Source: Thermophilibacter provencensis
GTDB taxonomy: Bacteria; Actinomycetota; Coriobacteriia; Coriobacteriales; Atopobiaceae
Direction of reading: 5' to 3'
Assembly: GCF_030372065.1 (NCBI RefSeq)
Contig: NZ_JAUDEA010000008.1
Span: 57,490-121,489 of the forward strand
Length of the DNA: 64,000 nt
Of the stretch, positions 16,230 to 23,696 are shown piece after piece (the first letter of the stretch is position 1; every line of letters starts with the position of its first letter). Made by a program: the position numbers and the translations under genes. A model generated the notes under the pieces. It ran no database searches. It was not told the DNA's origin and was given only the letters and a program-made list of their open reading frames with translations.

Positions 16230-16970
16230 CTATACCGTCATGCCGCCGTCGACGGCTAGGACCTCGCCCGTCACGTAGGACGCGAGGTCGCTCGCCAGGT
16301 AGACGAAGGCGTTGGCCACGTCCTCGGGTTGGCCCACACGCTTGAGCGGGATGCCCGCCTCGATGGGGGCGATCAGCTCCTCGGGCAGGCACGCCACCAT
16401 GTCCGTGGCCGTGACGCCCGGCGCGACGGCGTTCACGCGGATTCCGCGCGGCCCCAGCTCGCGCGCGAGCGAGATGGTGATGCCGTTGACCGCAAACTTG
16501 GACATGGGGTAGGCAACACCGGAGGGCTGGCCCATCTTGCTCACCATGGAGCTCGTGTTGATGATGACGCCCCCCTCGCCGAGCACGCGCGACGCCGCCT
16601 GACAGCCGTTGAGCACGCCCTTGACGTTGATCTCGATGATCTTGTCAAACTCCTCGGGCGTGTAGTCATCAAGCGACGTGGACTGGGAGATACCGGCGTT
16701 GTTGCACACGATGTCGAGCCCGCCAAAGCGCTCCGCCACCTGGCGGAAGGCGGCCTCGAGCTCCGCCTCGTCAGCGACGCTCGGCCAGATGGCCATGACG
16801 GGGGCGTCCGGGTTCTCGGCCAGGATGCCGTCGAGCGCGCGCTGAGCGGTCTCCTCGCGGCTCCCGCAGAGCGCCACGTTGGCGCCCTCCTCCAGGAAGC
16901 GCTTGACGATGGCAAGGCCGATCCCGCGCGAGCCTCCGGTGACGACGGCGGTCTTTCCCTTGAGCAGCAT
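16230..16970 (-). CDS. Short-chain dehydrogenase/reductase
   Basis: 246 residues with the classical SDR pattern: TGGSRGIG cofactor loop near residue 11, NNAG, and the catalytic S-x12-Y-x3-K in SSMVSKMGQPSGVAYPMSK. The basic residue after the glycine motif region (GSREE) hints at NADP(H) preference. It could be a 3-oxoacyl-ACP reductase homologue, a hydroxysteroid dehydrogenase or a sugar dehydrogenase; the sequence alone does not separate these. It is transcribed alone, ending in a terminator. Confidence 0.88.
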   Translation of the reverse strand: MLLKGKTAVVTGGSRGIGLAIVKRFLEEGANVALCGSREETAQRALDGILAENPDAPVMAIWPSVADEAELEAAFRQVAERFGGLDIVCNNAGISQSTSLDDYTPEEFDKIIEINVKGVLNGCQAASRVLGEGGVIINTSSMVSKMGQPSGVAYPMSKFAVNGITISLARELGPRGIRVNAVAPGVTATDMVACLPEELIAPIEAGIPLKRVGQPEDVANAFVYLASDLASYVTGEVLAVDGGMTV

Positions 16971-17150
16971 AGCGATTGTCCCTTCTACGTGGGGTTGGTT
17001 CGAACTGCTCCTACCCTACCCAGCAAATGACGAGAAGAACGCGGGGGCCGCGTGGCGCCCGGTGTAAGGCGCGACGTCACTCGGCGAACGCGCCGAGCTT
17101 GACAGGCGTGTATGGGGCGTTACCCAAGGTTTGTGACGAAACGGCAGCGC

Positions 17151-17891
17151 CTAACGCGGATCGTCCACCAGAGACCACGTCCCGGCCAGGAAGTGGACGG
17201 GCTCGGTCGTCTCCTCTATCCGCACGCCGATCCGCTCGAGGAATCCCCGGTACTGCTCGTCCACCCCAAAGAACGGGTCCGTGTCCGCGCCGCCCGGGAT
17301 CCCCTTCTCCAGAAGGGCGAGGCACAGCTCGCGCTCGTCCTCCCACCGCTTGCTGCGCCGCCACACGTCATAGATGCACGCGTCGGGGCTCGGTAGAATC
17401 CAGACCGTCCTGTCCTTCCTGTTGTGGAACCCGGTGCACTCCGCAATGTCAACGACGTTGATGCGAACGATCTCACGGTCGTCCCTGTGCTCCTCCTTGT
17501 CACGTATGAACCAGGTGTGGAACAGGCGCCCGCCGGCCGCAAACACGTCGCTCTTGACCGGATTGAGGTAATGGTGACGCGCGACAAAAACCGACACGAC
17601 CGCGAGCGCGGCAAACACGACGAACACGGCGGCGCCAATCACGACGAGCCAAGTGATGTCCTGCTCCCCAAACTCGCCGCGCAAGACGCCGTCGACAAGC
17701 GTCACGACGACGATGGCAAAGACAATGAAGAAGGCCCCGGCGAAGGCGGCCACCCCGAGCGCCGTGCTGTCATGCGCGTAGGAGCGCCCGAACGTCTGGG
17801 CGGCCTTTGCCGCAGCCTTCTCGTCGTCGGTCGGCTCGATGATCTGTGCCAGACGCTGGCTGGCTCGCTCTTGTCCCCTACTCATCTCCAT
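17151..17891 (-). CDS. Two-helix membrane protein of unknown function
   Basis: 246 residues. Two hydrophobic segments (about 45-70 and 80-104) separate an acidic N-terminal tail from a soluble C-terminal domain with a WRRSKRWEDERELCLALLEKG segment. I do not recognise the family. The first ATG is at 17891; an in-frame ATG two codons later (17885) is better spaced from the AAAGG upstream. It lies 17 bases downstream of the PIN-domain gene on the same strand and could be cotranscribed. Confidence 0.65.
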   Translation of the reverse strand: MEMSRGQERASQRLAQIIEPTDDEKAAAKAAQTFGRSYAHDSTALGVAAFAGAFFIVFAIVVVTLVDGVLRGEFGEQDITWLVVIGAAVFVVFAALAVVSVFVARHHYLNPVKSDVFAAGGRLFHTWFIRDKEEHRDDREIVRINVVDIAECTGFHNRKDRTVWILPSPDACIYDVWRRSKRWEDERELCLALLEKGIPGGADTDPFFGVDEQYRGFLERIGVRIEETTEPVHFLAGTWSLVDDPR

Positions 17892-17908
17892 AGCCTTTCC
17901 GAACGCGT

Positions 17909-18394
17909 CTACTCCCCCACCAGCGCGAGAAAGTCGTCCACCGAGAGCGCCGCCACAGGAGCGTGACGCAGGAGCGCCTCGTCGCTAGTCACGAGATAGT
18001 CGGCCTTCGCACGCTGGGCTGCCGCCAGCACCATGCAGTCCTCGAAGTCCGCGTGGATGCGCTGGTACTTTCGCGCGAGCCAGACATCCGAGGAATCGGC
18101 GCCCACAGCCGTCGCAATCTCGTCCATGTTGGTGACGCAAGCCGCGGCGTAGGCGGCTATGGCGCGGGCCTGGTCCTCGGAGAGCGCCGTACCCGCTGTC
18201 CGTGCCTGACGCTTGAGCGAGGCGTCCACGAGGTAGAACACGTCCTTCGACGTGCCAACCGCGTAGAGCAGATCAATCCCCTTGCGCACGCAGACATCGA
18301 TCAGCTCGTTTGCCTCGCGGGAGCGCGGACGTGCCCCATCGAACGCGTCAAGCCAGACGTTGGTATCGAGAAGAACGCGCGAAGGTTGCGGCAT
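17909..18394 (-). CDS. PIN-domain ribonuclease toxin (VapC-like)
   Basis: 161 residues with the PIN acidic residues in order: LLDTNVWLD at the N-terminus, an internal acidic pair region, FEDCMVLAAA and YLVTSDEALL near the C-terminus. PIN toxins cleave RNA and are held inactive by a cotranslated antitoxin. The start codon directly follows the TAG stop of the upstream ribbon-helix-helix-like gene, the usual antitoxin-first order. It could also act as a general RNase. Confidence 0.85.
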   Translation of the reverse strand: MPQPSRVLLDTNVWLDAFDGARPRSREANELIDVCVRKGIDLLYAVGTSKDVFYLVDASLKRQARTAGTALSEDQARAIAAYAAACVTNMDEIATAVGADSSDVWLARKYQRIHADFEDCMVLAAAQRAKADYLVTSDEALLRHAPVAALSVDDFLALVGE

Positions 18395-18772
18395 CTACGC
18401 CTCCCTCCCCAGACGCTCGTGATACCAGTCCTCGCGAAGGTCGTCCCAGGACGGAAGGTCAACGCTGTGGTATCCGGAGATGCCAAGCTCGTAGGTCGTC
18501 TGTGCGTACAAGGACCGCAGGCCGGCAATTGCGGAGGCCTTCCGGGCTGCCTCGTCGGAGAGCGCAGAAGCCGCACCGGGCTCGATGACCTTACGCACAG
18601 ATGCCGCGTCCTCCTGATGGTCCACCATATACTGCCAGAGCCCGCGCACCGCCGCCGACGGCGAGTAGCCCAGCCGCGCAAGCACGGCGTCACCGGCCTC
18701 CTTGAGCGCGGCGTCGATACGCGTGTTCATCTGCGTCTGACGCGCCTGCGACGCTGCTGTTGTTTCTGACAT
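18395..18772 (-). CDS. RelB/DinJ-like antitoxin of the PIN toxin
   Basis: 125 residues. The first half (TQMNTRIDAALKEAGDAVLA, then SAAVRGLWQYM) looks like the ribbon-helix-helix of RelB/DinJ-type antitoxins; the second half is helical, ending in a WDDLREDWYHERLG segment suitable for wrapping the toxin. The start at 18772 is supported by GAGGTGA upstream. The stop TAG abuts the toxin ATG. Autoregulation through the direct repeats upstream is likely. Confidence 0.8.
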   Translation of the reverse strand: MSETTAASQARQTQMNTRIDAALKEAGDAVLARLGYSPSAAVRGLWQYMVDHQEDAASVRKVIEPGAASALSDEAARKASAIAGLRSLYAQTTYELGISGYHSVDLPSWDDLREDWYHERLGREA

Positions 18773-18790
18773 GTTCGTCACCTCGCCTTT

Positions 18791-18814
18791 GTATAGCAGT
18801 ATAGCAGTATAAGC
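18791..18814 (-). promoter_or_regulatory. Tandem 8-bp repeats upstream of the antitoxin
   Basis: GTATAGCA is repeated at 18791-18798 and 18799-18806, with a third partial copy GTATAAGC at 18807-18814. On the minus strand this produces overlapping TATACT hexamers that could serve as a -10 box. The repeats are therefore plausible operator half-sites for autoregulation of the toxin-antitoxin pair; no good -35 is visible. Confidence 0.5.
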
Positions 18815-18832
18815 GGACATACGATGGCCCTT

Positions 18833-18879
18833 TGCTCAGAAAACTTGACTCAAAACTTTTGAGTCAAGTTTTCTAAGCA
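18833..18879. repeat. Long palindrome, possible bidirectional terminator
   Basis: Perfect 18-bp arms AGAAAACTTGACTCAAAA and complement (18838-18855 and 18857-18874) meet over one base and extend outwards to TTGCT/AGCAA with one mismatch. It lies downstream of the ADP-ribosylglycohydrolase and upstream of the antitoxin promoter. Unlike the GC-rich intergenic palindromes it is AT-rich, and flanking T-runs would allow termination from either side. Confidence 0.75.
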
Positions 18880-18929
18880 AAACAGCTAAGTAAGCTCGAA
18901 CATGTCGTGAATTGAATCAGGCACGGCTC

Positions 18930-19708
18930 TCAGAACAGGCAGTTCTCGATGACGTTCTTGCCCCGCAGCCTGTCGAGCCACTCGGACGGGATCCCCTCGA
19001 CGCCGTAGACGATGCCAGCGAGCGCGCCGGCGACGGCAGCCGTGGTGTCCGTGTCGCCCCGAGGTTCACCGCGGCGAGCGCGCACTCGGCGTAGCTCGAC
19101 GTGTTGGCGAGGCACCAGAGCGCGGCGTCGAAGGTGTGGCGCACGAAGCCGCCGGAGCGAATCTCGTCCACGGGGCGCGCAGCGACGTCACCCGCCACGT
19201 CCGCCGGGCTCGCGCCGGAGATGAGGTTCCGCGCGATATGCACCATGGCGAAGCACGCCTCCGTCGAGGTCGGATGCGCGTGCGTAATCGCGGAGACGGC
19301 GCGCGCCTCGTCGTCGGTGGCATCGGTGAACACGAGCGGGACCGTGCGCATGAGCGAGCCGTTGCCGTTGTCCCACTCCCCCGCAAGGCCGTGCCCGCGC
19401 TCGAGCGCCTCGCGCGTGGCATTGCCCACGTCGAAGAGCCCGTCGACCGTGTAGGCGCCTTCGCGATACCACCGCACGAAGCGCCCGCAGATGTCATTGA
19501 CGTCAATGCGCCCCAGCTCACGGTAGCTATCGCAGATTGCAAGCGCCATCGACGTGTCGTCGCTCCACGTGCCTGTCGACTTGTTGTGGCTGCCATGGCC
19601 GGTCATGTCCGTGCAGCGGAACGAGCCCCGCGGACGGAACTCATACGGAACGCCCAGCGCTTCGGCCACCGCCTGGCCGTAGACGCAGTCGCAAAGTGTC
19701 CTTGCCAC
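18930..19708 (-). pseudogene. ADP-ribosylglycohydrolase with a single-base frameshift
   Basis: The protein starts with YGQAVAEALGVPYEF and carries the metal site TGTWSDDTSMALAICDSY, typical of DraG/ARH-type enzymes that remove ADP-ribose. Near 19053-19062 the frame ends in AVNLGATRTP, while the adjacent frame resumes with RGDTDTTAAVAGALAG, the expected second metal-binding motif, and runs to a stop at 18930. One base is missing from a run of G residues. Without it the C-terminus is scrambled and the second metal motif is lost. This may be a real mutation or a sequencing error. The favoured start is GTG near 19708, with GAGGGAG upstream. Confidence 0.85.
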
Positions 19709-19753
19709 GCCAGCTCCCTCTTTATCAACGGCCTGCCCATCATAGGAACTCAA

Positions 19754-20098
19754 CAGCCATCAATCCAGAGCAGACATTGGATATGGTGCCGCTATTAAAT
19801 GTTCGACGTTGTGGCGCCTGCCAGAAATGGAAGCACGAGACATATCGATAAGAGCGACAAAATCTGCCACAAGCTGTGGCAATCAATCCCCCAGTAACCA
19901 TCGTGTTCGGGACTGCCCTGGCACCCATATACGCCGTAGCTTAGTTCATAAGACCAAGAACAATTCTCCCGCAACTTATGGGAGAAACTTGGCGCCAGGA
20001 ATTGTGCAACAACTTGTTGCAAGATTACCTGTCCCCGCAGCTTTCATTGACAGCCAGATGCCCCAACACGTTCATATCCAGCCGGATGTAAAGATTTC
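19754..20098. other. Gap without recognisable gene
   Basis: About 345 bases between the ADP-ribosylglycohydrolase and the Abi_2 promoter. I see no supported coding region. The only clear structure is a TGCAACAA-C-TTGTTGCA palindrome near 20008. It is more AT-rich than the flanking metabolic genes. Confidence 0.5.
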
Positions 20099-20126
20099 TT
20101 GACCGCATCAGCATCGCGGGTATTAT
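20099..20126 (+). promoter_or_regulatory. Strong sigma-70 promoter of the small RNA before the Abi_2 gene
   Basis: TTGACC (20099-20104) and TATTAT (20121-20126) are 16 bases apart. Both are near consensus and much stronger than other promoters visible in the window. Transcription would start near 20133, about 100 bases ahead of the abi start codon. Confidence 0.8.
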
Positions 20127-20132
20127 AAGAGC

Positions 20133-20212
20133 AGTGATGCAGTCACCGTGGACTCTACGTGAGGCGGTGACAAAGAAGGGTCGCTGCCGGGCTTGTCCGG
20201 TAGCGGCCCTTT
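20133..20212 (+). ncRNA. Candidate abiF-type small RNA
   Basis: Between the strong promoter and the Abi_2 start codon lie two hairpins. The first is GTCACCG/CGGTGAC (20142-20148 with 20165-20171) around a 16-base loop. The second is a 13-bp stem with two G-U pairs (20178-20190 with 20197-20209), extended by AA-TT, with loop GCTTGT, followed by TTTGACTT, like a weak terminator. A conserved RNA called the abiF motif is reported next to Abi_2-family genes; position and architecture fit. The match to that motif was not tested. It may be a separate transcript of about 80 bases or a structured leader. Confidence 0.6.
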
Positions 20213-20231
20213 GACTTACGAGGGGGTCACC

Positions 20232-21149
20232 ATGGCCAAGGAATTCAAGACTATTGACCAGCTCGTTGAGCTCATGGAAAGCCGTGGGATTGTCACGGAC
20301 AAAAAGACGGCGGCGGCAATCAAGCGAGAGAGCTACTACGCCATCATCAATGGATACAAAGCCCCATTCCTTGATAGAGAAGCAATGAAGTCTTCCGCCG
20401 ACGACGTCTATCTCGAAGGTACAACCTTCCAGCAGATATATGACCTCTTTATGTTTGACCGGAATCTGAGGGAGTCAACGTTCCCCTACCTAACCGCCGC
20501 GGAGTCTGCGCTCAAGAACGCAGTCGTCTACGCCTTCTGTGAGAAGAATCGGGACGCGGAGGCCTACCTCGAACGATCAAACTACACTTCGGCAAAGGAC
20601 ATGTTGGTGCCAAAGTCCTACCAAGGAAACAAAGCTGAAGAGCACGCAACAAACATGGCCAACCTCATGAAGATCCTGAACGGAAAGCTCACCAACAAGA
20701 AGAAGATGCGACCCTTCGTGAAGCACTATCTCAACAGCTATGGAAAGGTTCCCCTCTGGGTTCTTCAGAATGACCTAACCTTCGGCAATATCGCTCACTT
20801 CTACCAACTCCAAAAGAGAGGCGTTCAGAACGCAGCCTGCAAGATCGTCGGCGAAATCTCCGGAAGAGGTGTCCGACTCAACCCTCATGACCTCCTGAGA
20901 GCGTTCGACGTTCTCGTTGGGTATAGAAACATCTGTGCTCATGACGAGAGACTCTACTGCGCCACAGTGAAAGGAGCTCGCTTCGCGGATATGTTTGATG
21001 AACTATGTGTTGTTCTCCCCGAAGAGGATACACACACAATGATCGACACTCTCAATTCGCTCATCCGGGCTTACCAAGGGAGAATCAGTGCGGAAGTCCT
21101 TGTTCAGATCAACACAGAGATGGGCGTTAAGTTTGCCAATCAAAGCTAG
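20232..21149 (+). CDS. Abi_2-family (AbiD/AbiF-like) abortive infection protein
   Basis: 305 residues, soluble and helical. The N-terminus (KTIDQLVELMESRGI, then YYAIINGYKAPFLD) and the FMFDRNLR and LTFGNIAHFY segments match Abi_2 proteins. Near the C-terminus RNICAHDERLYC contains Arg232-x4-His237, the HEPN ribonuclease-type motif. Such proteins stop phage growth by killing or arresting the infected cell. The start at 20232 follows a GAGGGGG ribosome site; a TTG further upstream lies within the RNA hairpin and is rejected. Codon and base use are more AT-rich than the surrounding genes, which suggests acquisition. Confidence 0.88.
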   Translation: MAKEFKTIDQLVELMESRGIVTDKKTAAAIKRESYYAIINGYKAPFLDREAMKSSADDVYLEGTTFQQIYDLFMFDRNLRESTFPYLTAAESALKNAVVYAFCEKNRDAEAYLERSNYTSAKDMLVPKSYQGNKAEEHATNMANLMKILNGKLTNKKKMRPFVKHYLNSYGKVPLWVLQNDLTFGNIAHFYQLQKRGVQNAACKIVGEISGRGVRLNPHDLLRAFDVLVGYRNICAHDERLYCATVKGARFADMFDELCVVLPEEDTHTMIDTLNSLIRAYQGRISAEVLVQINTEMGVKFANQS

Positions 21150-21308
21150 AAACTATTCGACCTCAAAACACGTCGGCAGCAGTACCCCGGACCAAGAAAA
21201 GCGAAGCCTGTACCCAATCTCATTATGAGCGAGGAGATGTTTATCGTTAGGTCGGAAACGTAGTCAAAAGGTTGTTCGCGGCCTCACACTGCAGTCCGTA
21301 GAAGTGCT

Positions 21309-21572
21309 TTATCTACCGAAGATTGCGTGGCAGAAGCCTTTGGCATCCGAAATCTCCTTCTCGAGGTCTCTACTCAGCGTTTCGAAGAATCCCGAGCCCC
21401 ACCGACTCTCGGCATGCAAATCTGCAATGTCCTTTCCTGGCCGCCAGTAGAACAGCAGCATCTCACGGTTTACCGAAACCGCCGCCTTGATCTGGCTGCG
21501 GCGATACCGCTCGCTCAGCTCTCGCACCCAAGCCAGGTACTCGGAGTCATTCTTGATAATCGCCTCTGCCAT
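21309..21572 (-). pseudogene. Truncated DUF1016/YhcG-type nuclease, N-terminal domain only
   Basis: 87 residues match the DUF1016 N-terminal domain (YLAWVRELSERYRRSQIKAA, LLFYWRPGKDI, RWGSGFFETLSRDLEKE). Full family members are several hundred residues and end in a PD-(D/E)XK nuclease domain. Here the frame stops soon after KGFCHAIFGR, and no nuclease remnant is seen downstream to about 21150. It is a degraded remnant of a defence-type gene or a stand-alone fragment. Confidence 0.8.
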
Positions 21573-21695
21573 GGCGCCACCTTCCCGAGAGACTTCCTCA
21601 GGCTCAGTGTCGCTCTGGCACCGGACAACAATTAGGTCTCATGTTCGCGCTGGAAAACACTCCTCGGCGCAATTTAGAGCACTGCTGGCAGCTTC

Positions 21696-21881
21696 TCATC
21701 CCTCGTCAACCAAGTCGTGGGCAGTCTCACCGCCTTCAAGCATGGCACGATAGCGGGCGTCCATCGCGCGGGCAAACTCAAGCTCAGAAACTTCGCTGCG
21801 GGCAAACTGCTCGCGGCCCCTCAAGAGCTTGTCGTTGAGGATAGCGGTCTCAATTTGTCTGTCGCAATCGTGTGCGCCCAT
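21696..21881 (-). CDS. Small helical protein coupled to the Panacea antitoxin gene
   Basis: 61 residues, charged and helical, with no recognised domain. Its ATG at 21881 lies two bases after the stop of the antitoxin gene, which suggests translational coupling in the same operon. It could be an accessory protein of the toxin-antitoxin locus or a remnant of the decayed region below it. Confidence 0.5.
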   Translation of the reverse strand: MGAHDCDRQIETAILNDKLLRGREQFARSEVSELEFARAMDARYRAMLEGGETAHDLVDEG

Positions 21882-21883
21882 GG

Positions 21884-22924
21884 TCAGCCCGCCATTCTGC
21901 GAGCAATTGCAGCCTCAACCTGCTCCGCGTTTGAATCATACTCGATAAACTGGCCACTATCGGTGCTGCTCCACGCATCAAGCTCGTGCGAGAAGGACGA
22001 AATCTCCGAAGACGTCCCAAACGTATTAACGAAGTCGGCAACCTCGTCGACGAGCCGGACCTCGTCCTCGCTAAGAACGCCTTCCGGGCAGCGCGTGGGA
22101 ACCACGACCTCGCCCCAGCCCTTCTCCGTGAGCTCAACGAAGCCCGCATCCTGAAGCCCGGCGACGATCCTGTCCCTGTCGTCCATTACGGGACCATAGT
22201 TCGCATGTGCGTAGGCAAGCCCAGTCATGGACCGCGACGTCCTTGCATAGCAGAGGAAGTCGGTAAAGAACATCGCCTTCTGGAGCTTTGTCTTGTAGAG
22301 GTCCTTGCAACGAGCGGCAAGCTCGCACACCACAGCGGCAACGCGCTCCATGCTGAAGGAACGGAAACCGTTGCGACCGCTTGGCGTCACCATCTCCTGG
22401 GTCGGCCACTGATACGCAGCAAAAGCTGCGGCCAACCCAGAAAGCGGAGTCCTGCTCTCAATGAACCGGCGGACTGCTGACGCTGTCCTCGCACTCAGCT
22501 GGCTCTCCCTGACCGACAGCAGGGAGGCCGCCCCCTCTGCCGTCGAAACAAGCTTGAGCATGGTGTTGTGCGAGTCATCGGGGATTGCGCCCGCCTCGTA
22601 GCGGGCAATCGTCTGCTCGCCAAAGCCAAGGAACTTGCTGAACTCACGGAGAGATAGGCCATAGCTGTTCCGAAGCTCCTTGACCTCGTCGGGGGCCATG
22701 AGGCCATGAGCCGCGCAATAGGCGGAGTATGCGCGGCGCAGGTTGCCCTCCTCGACGCGGGAGTCGCCAATCGCCTCGCCGCAGCACGGGCAAACGGCCA
22801 CCTCGGCATCATAGGAGGTCGACTCGCCCTTGACGGGCAGCGTCTCGGTCCTGTACTCGAGCCGCGCGTCGACCTCACAGTCGCATTCGGGGCAGTACGT
22901 GTTCAGCGTCTTTTCTGCGTTCAT
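21884..22924 (-). CDS. Three-domain antitoxin: MqsA-type zinc finger, Xre HTH and Panacea
   Basis: 346 residues. Residues 8-60 carry two CxxC pairs (YCPECD and VCPCCG), an MqsA/YgiT-type zinc finger. An Xre helix-turn-helix follows (LRNSYGLSLREFSKFLGFGE, then QTIARYEAG). From about residue 190 there is a Panacea (SocA/DUF4065-like) domain with KLQKAMFFTDFLCY and YANYGPV-like features. Both the MqsA-type part and the Panacea domain are known antitoxin modules, and Panacea is known to neutralise many unrelated toxins. The ATG overlaps the toxin stop by four bases (ATGA). The gene probably represses its own operon through the palindrome at 23284-23301. Confidence 0.85.
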   Translation of the reverse strand: MNAEKTLNTYCPECDCEVDARLEYRTETLPVKGESTSYDAEVAVCPCCGEAIGDSRVEEGNLRRAYSAYCAAHGLMAPDEVKELRNSYGLSLREFSKFLGFGEQTIARYEAGAIPDDSHNTMLKLVSTAEGAASLLSVRESQLSARTASAVRRFIESRTPLSGLAAAFAAYQWPTQEMVTPSGRNGFRSFSMERVAAVVCELAARCKDLYKTKLQKAMFFTDFLCYARTSRSMTGLAYAHANYGPVMDDRDRIVAGLQDAGFVELTEKGWGEVVVPTRCPEGVLSEDEVRLVDEVADFVNTFGTSSEISSFSHELDAWSSTDSGQFIEYDSNAEQVEAAIARRMAG

Positions 22925-23262
22925 TCCCTCGTCTCCCGTCGGTCCACATACAGCTTTACCGACAAGCACTTACATCGCTCCACATCCGTTCGAACTGACA
23001 ACTTCAGATACAGCGTCTCATCCCCATACTCCGGCGAGAACTCTGCCACAGTCCACTTTTCAGCACGTCGAGGATCCCTGTCCGGCTCCGGCCCGTCGAA
23101 CATGTCTCTCGGTTCTAGCGAGAGAATCACTCGTCCTAGGTCATCTACCGTCATACCGTGCTCGGCCATGAATGAGATGTTCTGCTCGCGAGGGGCGAGA
23201 ATGAACCCGTGCTTTTCGACGAACAGCTTGACCTGCCGCAGAAACAATGCCCTTTGGTCCAT
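22921..23262 (-). CDS. MqsR-like mRNA interferase toxin
   Basis: 113 residues. The middle TVDDLGRVILSLEPRDMF and the end ETLYLKLSV...LSVKLYV resemble MqsR (RelE-fold endoribonuclease), and the toxin-first order with an MqsA-type zinc-finger antitoxin is that of mqsRA. The start at 23262 has GAGGGGGG upstream. Overlap with the antitoxin by four bases ensures coupled translation. The overall similarity is modest, so it could be another RelE-fold toxin. Confidence 0.65.
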   Translation of the reverse strand: MDQRALFLRQVKLFVEKHGFILAPREQNISFMAEHGMTVDDLGRVILSLEPRDMFDGPEPDRDPRRAEKWTVAEFSPEYGDETLYLKLSVRTDVERCKCLSVKLYVDRRETRE

Positions 23263-23283
23263 TGCCCCCCCTCTCGAGCTGAA

Positions 23284-23301
23284 TGTAATCATATGATTAC
23301 A
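23284..23301. promoter_or_regulatory. Palindromic operator between the toxin-antitoxin and Xis-like genes
   Basis: TGTAATCATATGATTACA is a perfect 18-bp palindrome lying 22 bases upstream of the toxin start. It sits next to the self-complementary AGTATACT, which offers a TATACT hexamer in both directions. It is a likely binding site for the HTH antitoxin and may also affect the divergent gene at 23366. Confidence 0.7.
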
Positions 23302-23365
23302 TAGTATACTACGCAAGAGGCGGCAATCCCCGTCAACCCTCGAAGAGCGATGAAAGGAAAGCGAG

Positions 23366-23674
23366 ATGAGCCGGACAGACCCAGAGCGATCAAACCAACC
23401 GGATGAAGCGGCACCCACAATTGAGCGAGGCTGGATTACCGTTAGCATGGCCGCAAAATACGCTGGCCTCAGCGCTGAAACCTTACGAAGAGCAATCTGG
23501 GCAGGCGAACTTGAAGCCTACGAAAAGCCGGTCACGTATCCCGAGCGCCGGGCGAAAGACGAGAGGCGTCATCACATTCATTGGATAACCAAGCGAGAGT
23601 TTGTTGATGCGTGGCTCATGTCTCAGCCCACGCCAAAAGAGGTGTGGGAGAAGTACTGGGGGCCCAAGATATAG
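23366..23674 (+). CDS. Excisionase-like small DNA-binding protein
   Basis: 102 residues with an Xis/MerR-type winged helix (WITVSMAAKYAGLSAETLRR, then AIWAGELEAYEKP) preceded by a short acidic tail. The start has AAAGGAAAG upstream. It is divergent from the toxin-antitoxin operon and shares its short promoter region. No integrase is present nearby, so it is more likely a regulator than a recombination factor. Confidence 0.75.
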   Translation: MSRTDPERSNQPDEAAPTIERGWITVSMAAKYAGLSAETLRRAIWAGELEAYEKPVTYPERRAKDERRHHIHWITKREFVDAWLMSQPTPKEVWEKYWGPKI

Positions 23675-23696
23675 GGTCGTATTCGGCTAGCCTCGC

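Noticed and set aside
18930..20098. Programmed frameshift in the ADP-ribosylglycohydrolase
   Set aside because: The shift site is a plain G-run without a slippery heptamer, upstream Shine-Dalgarno-like element or downstream structure, and relatives of this family are made in one frame.
23366..23674. Excisionase of an active integrative element
   Set aside because: No integrase or att-like direct repeats are present; kept only as an Xis-like DNA-binding protein.
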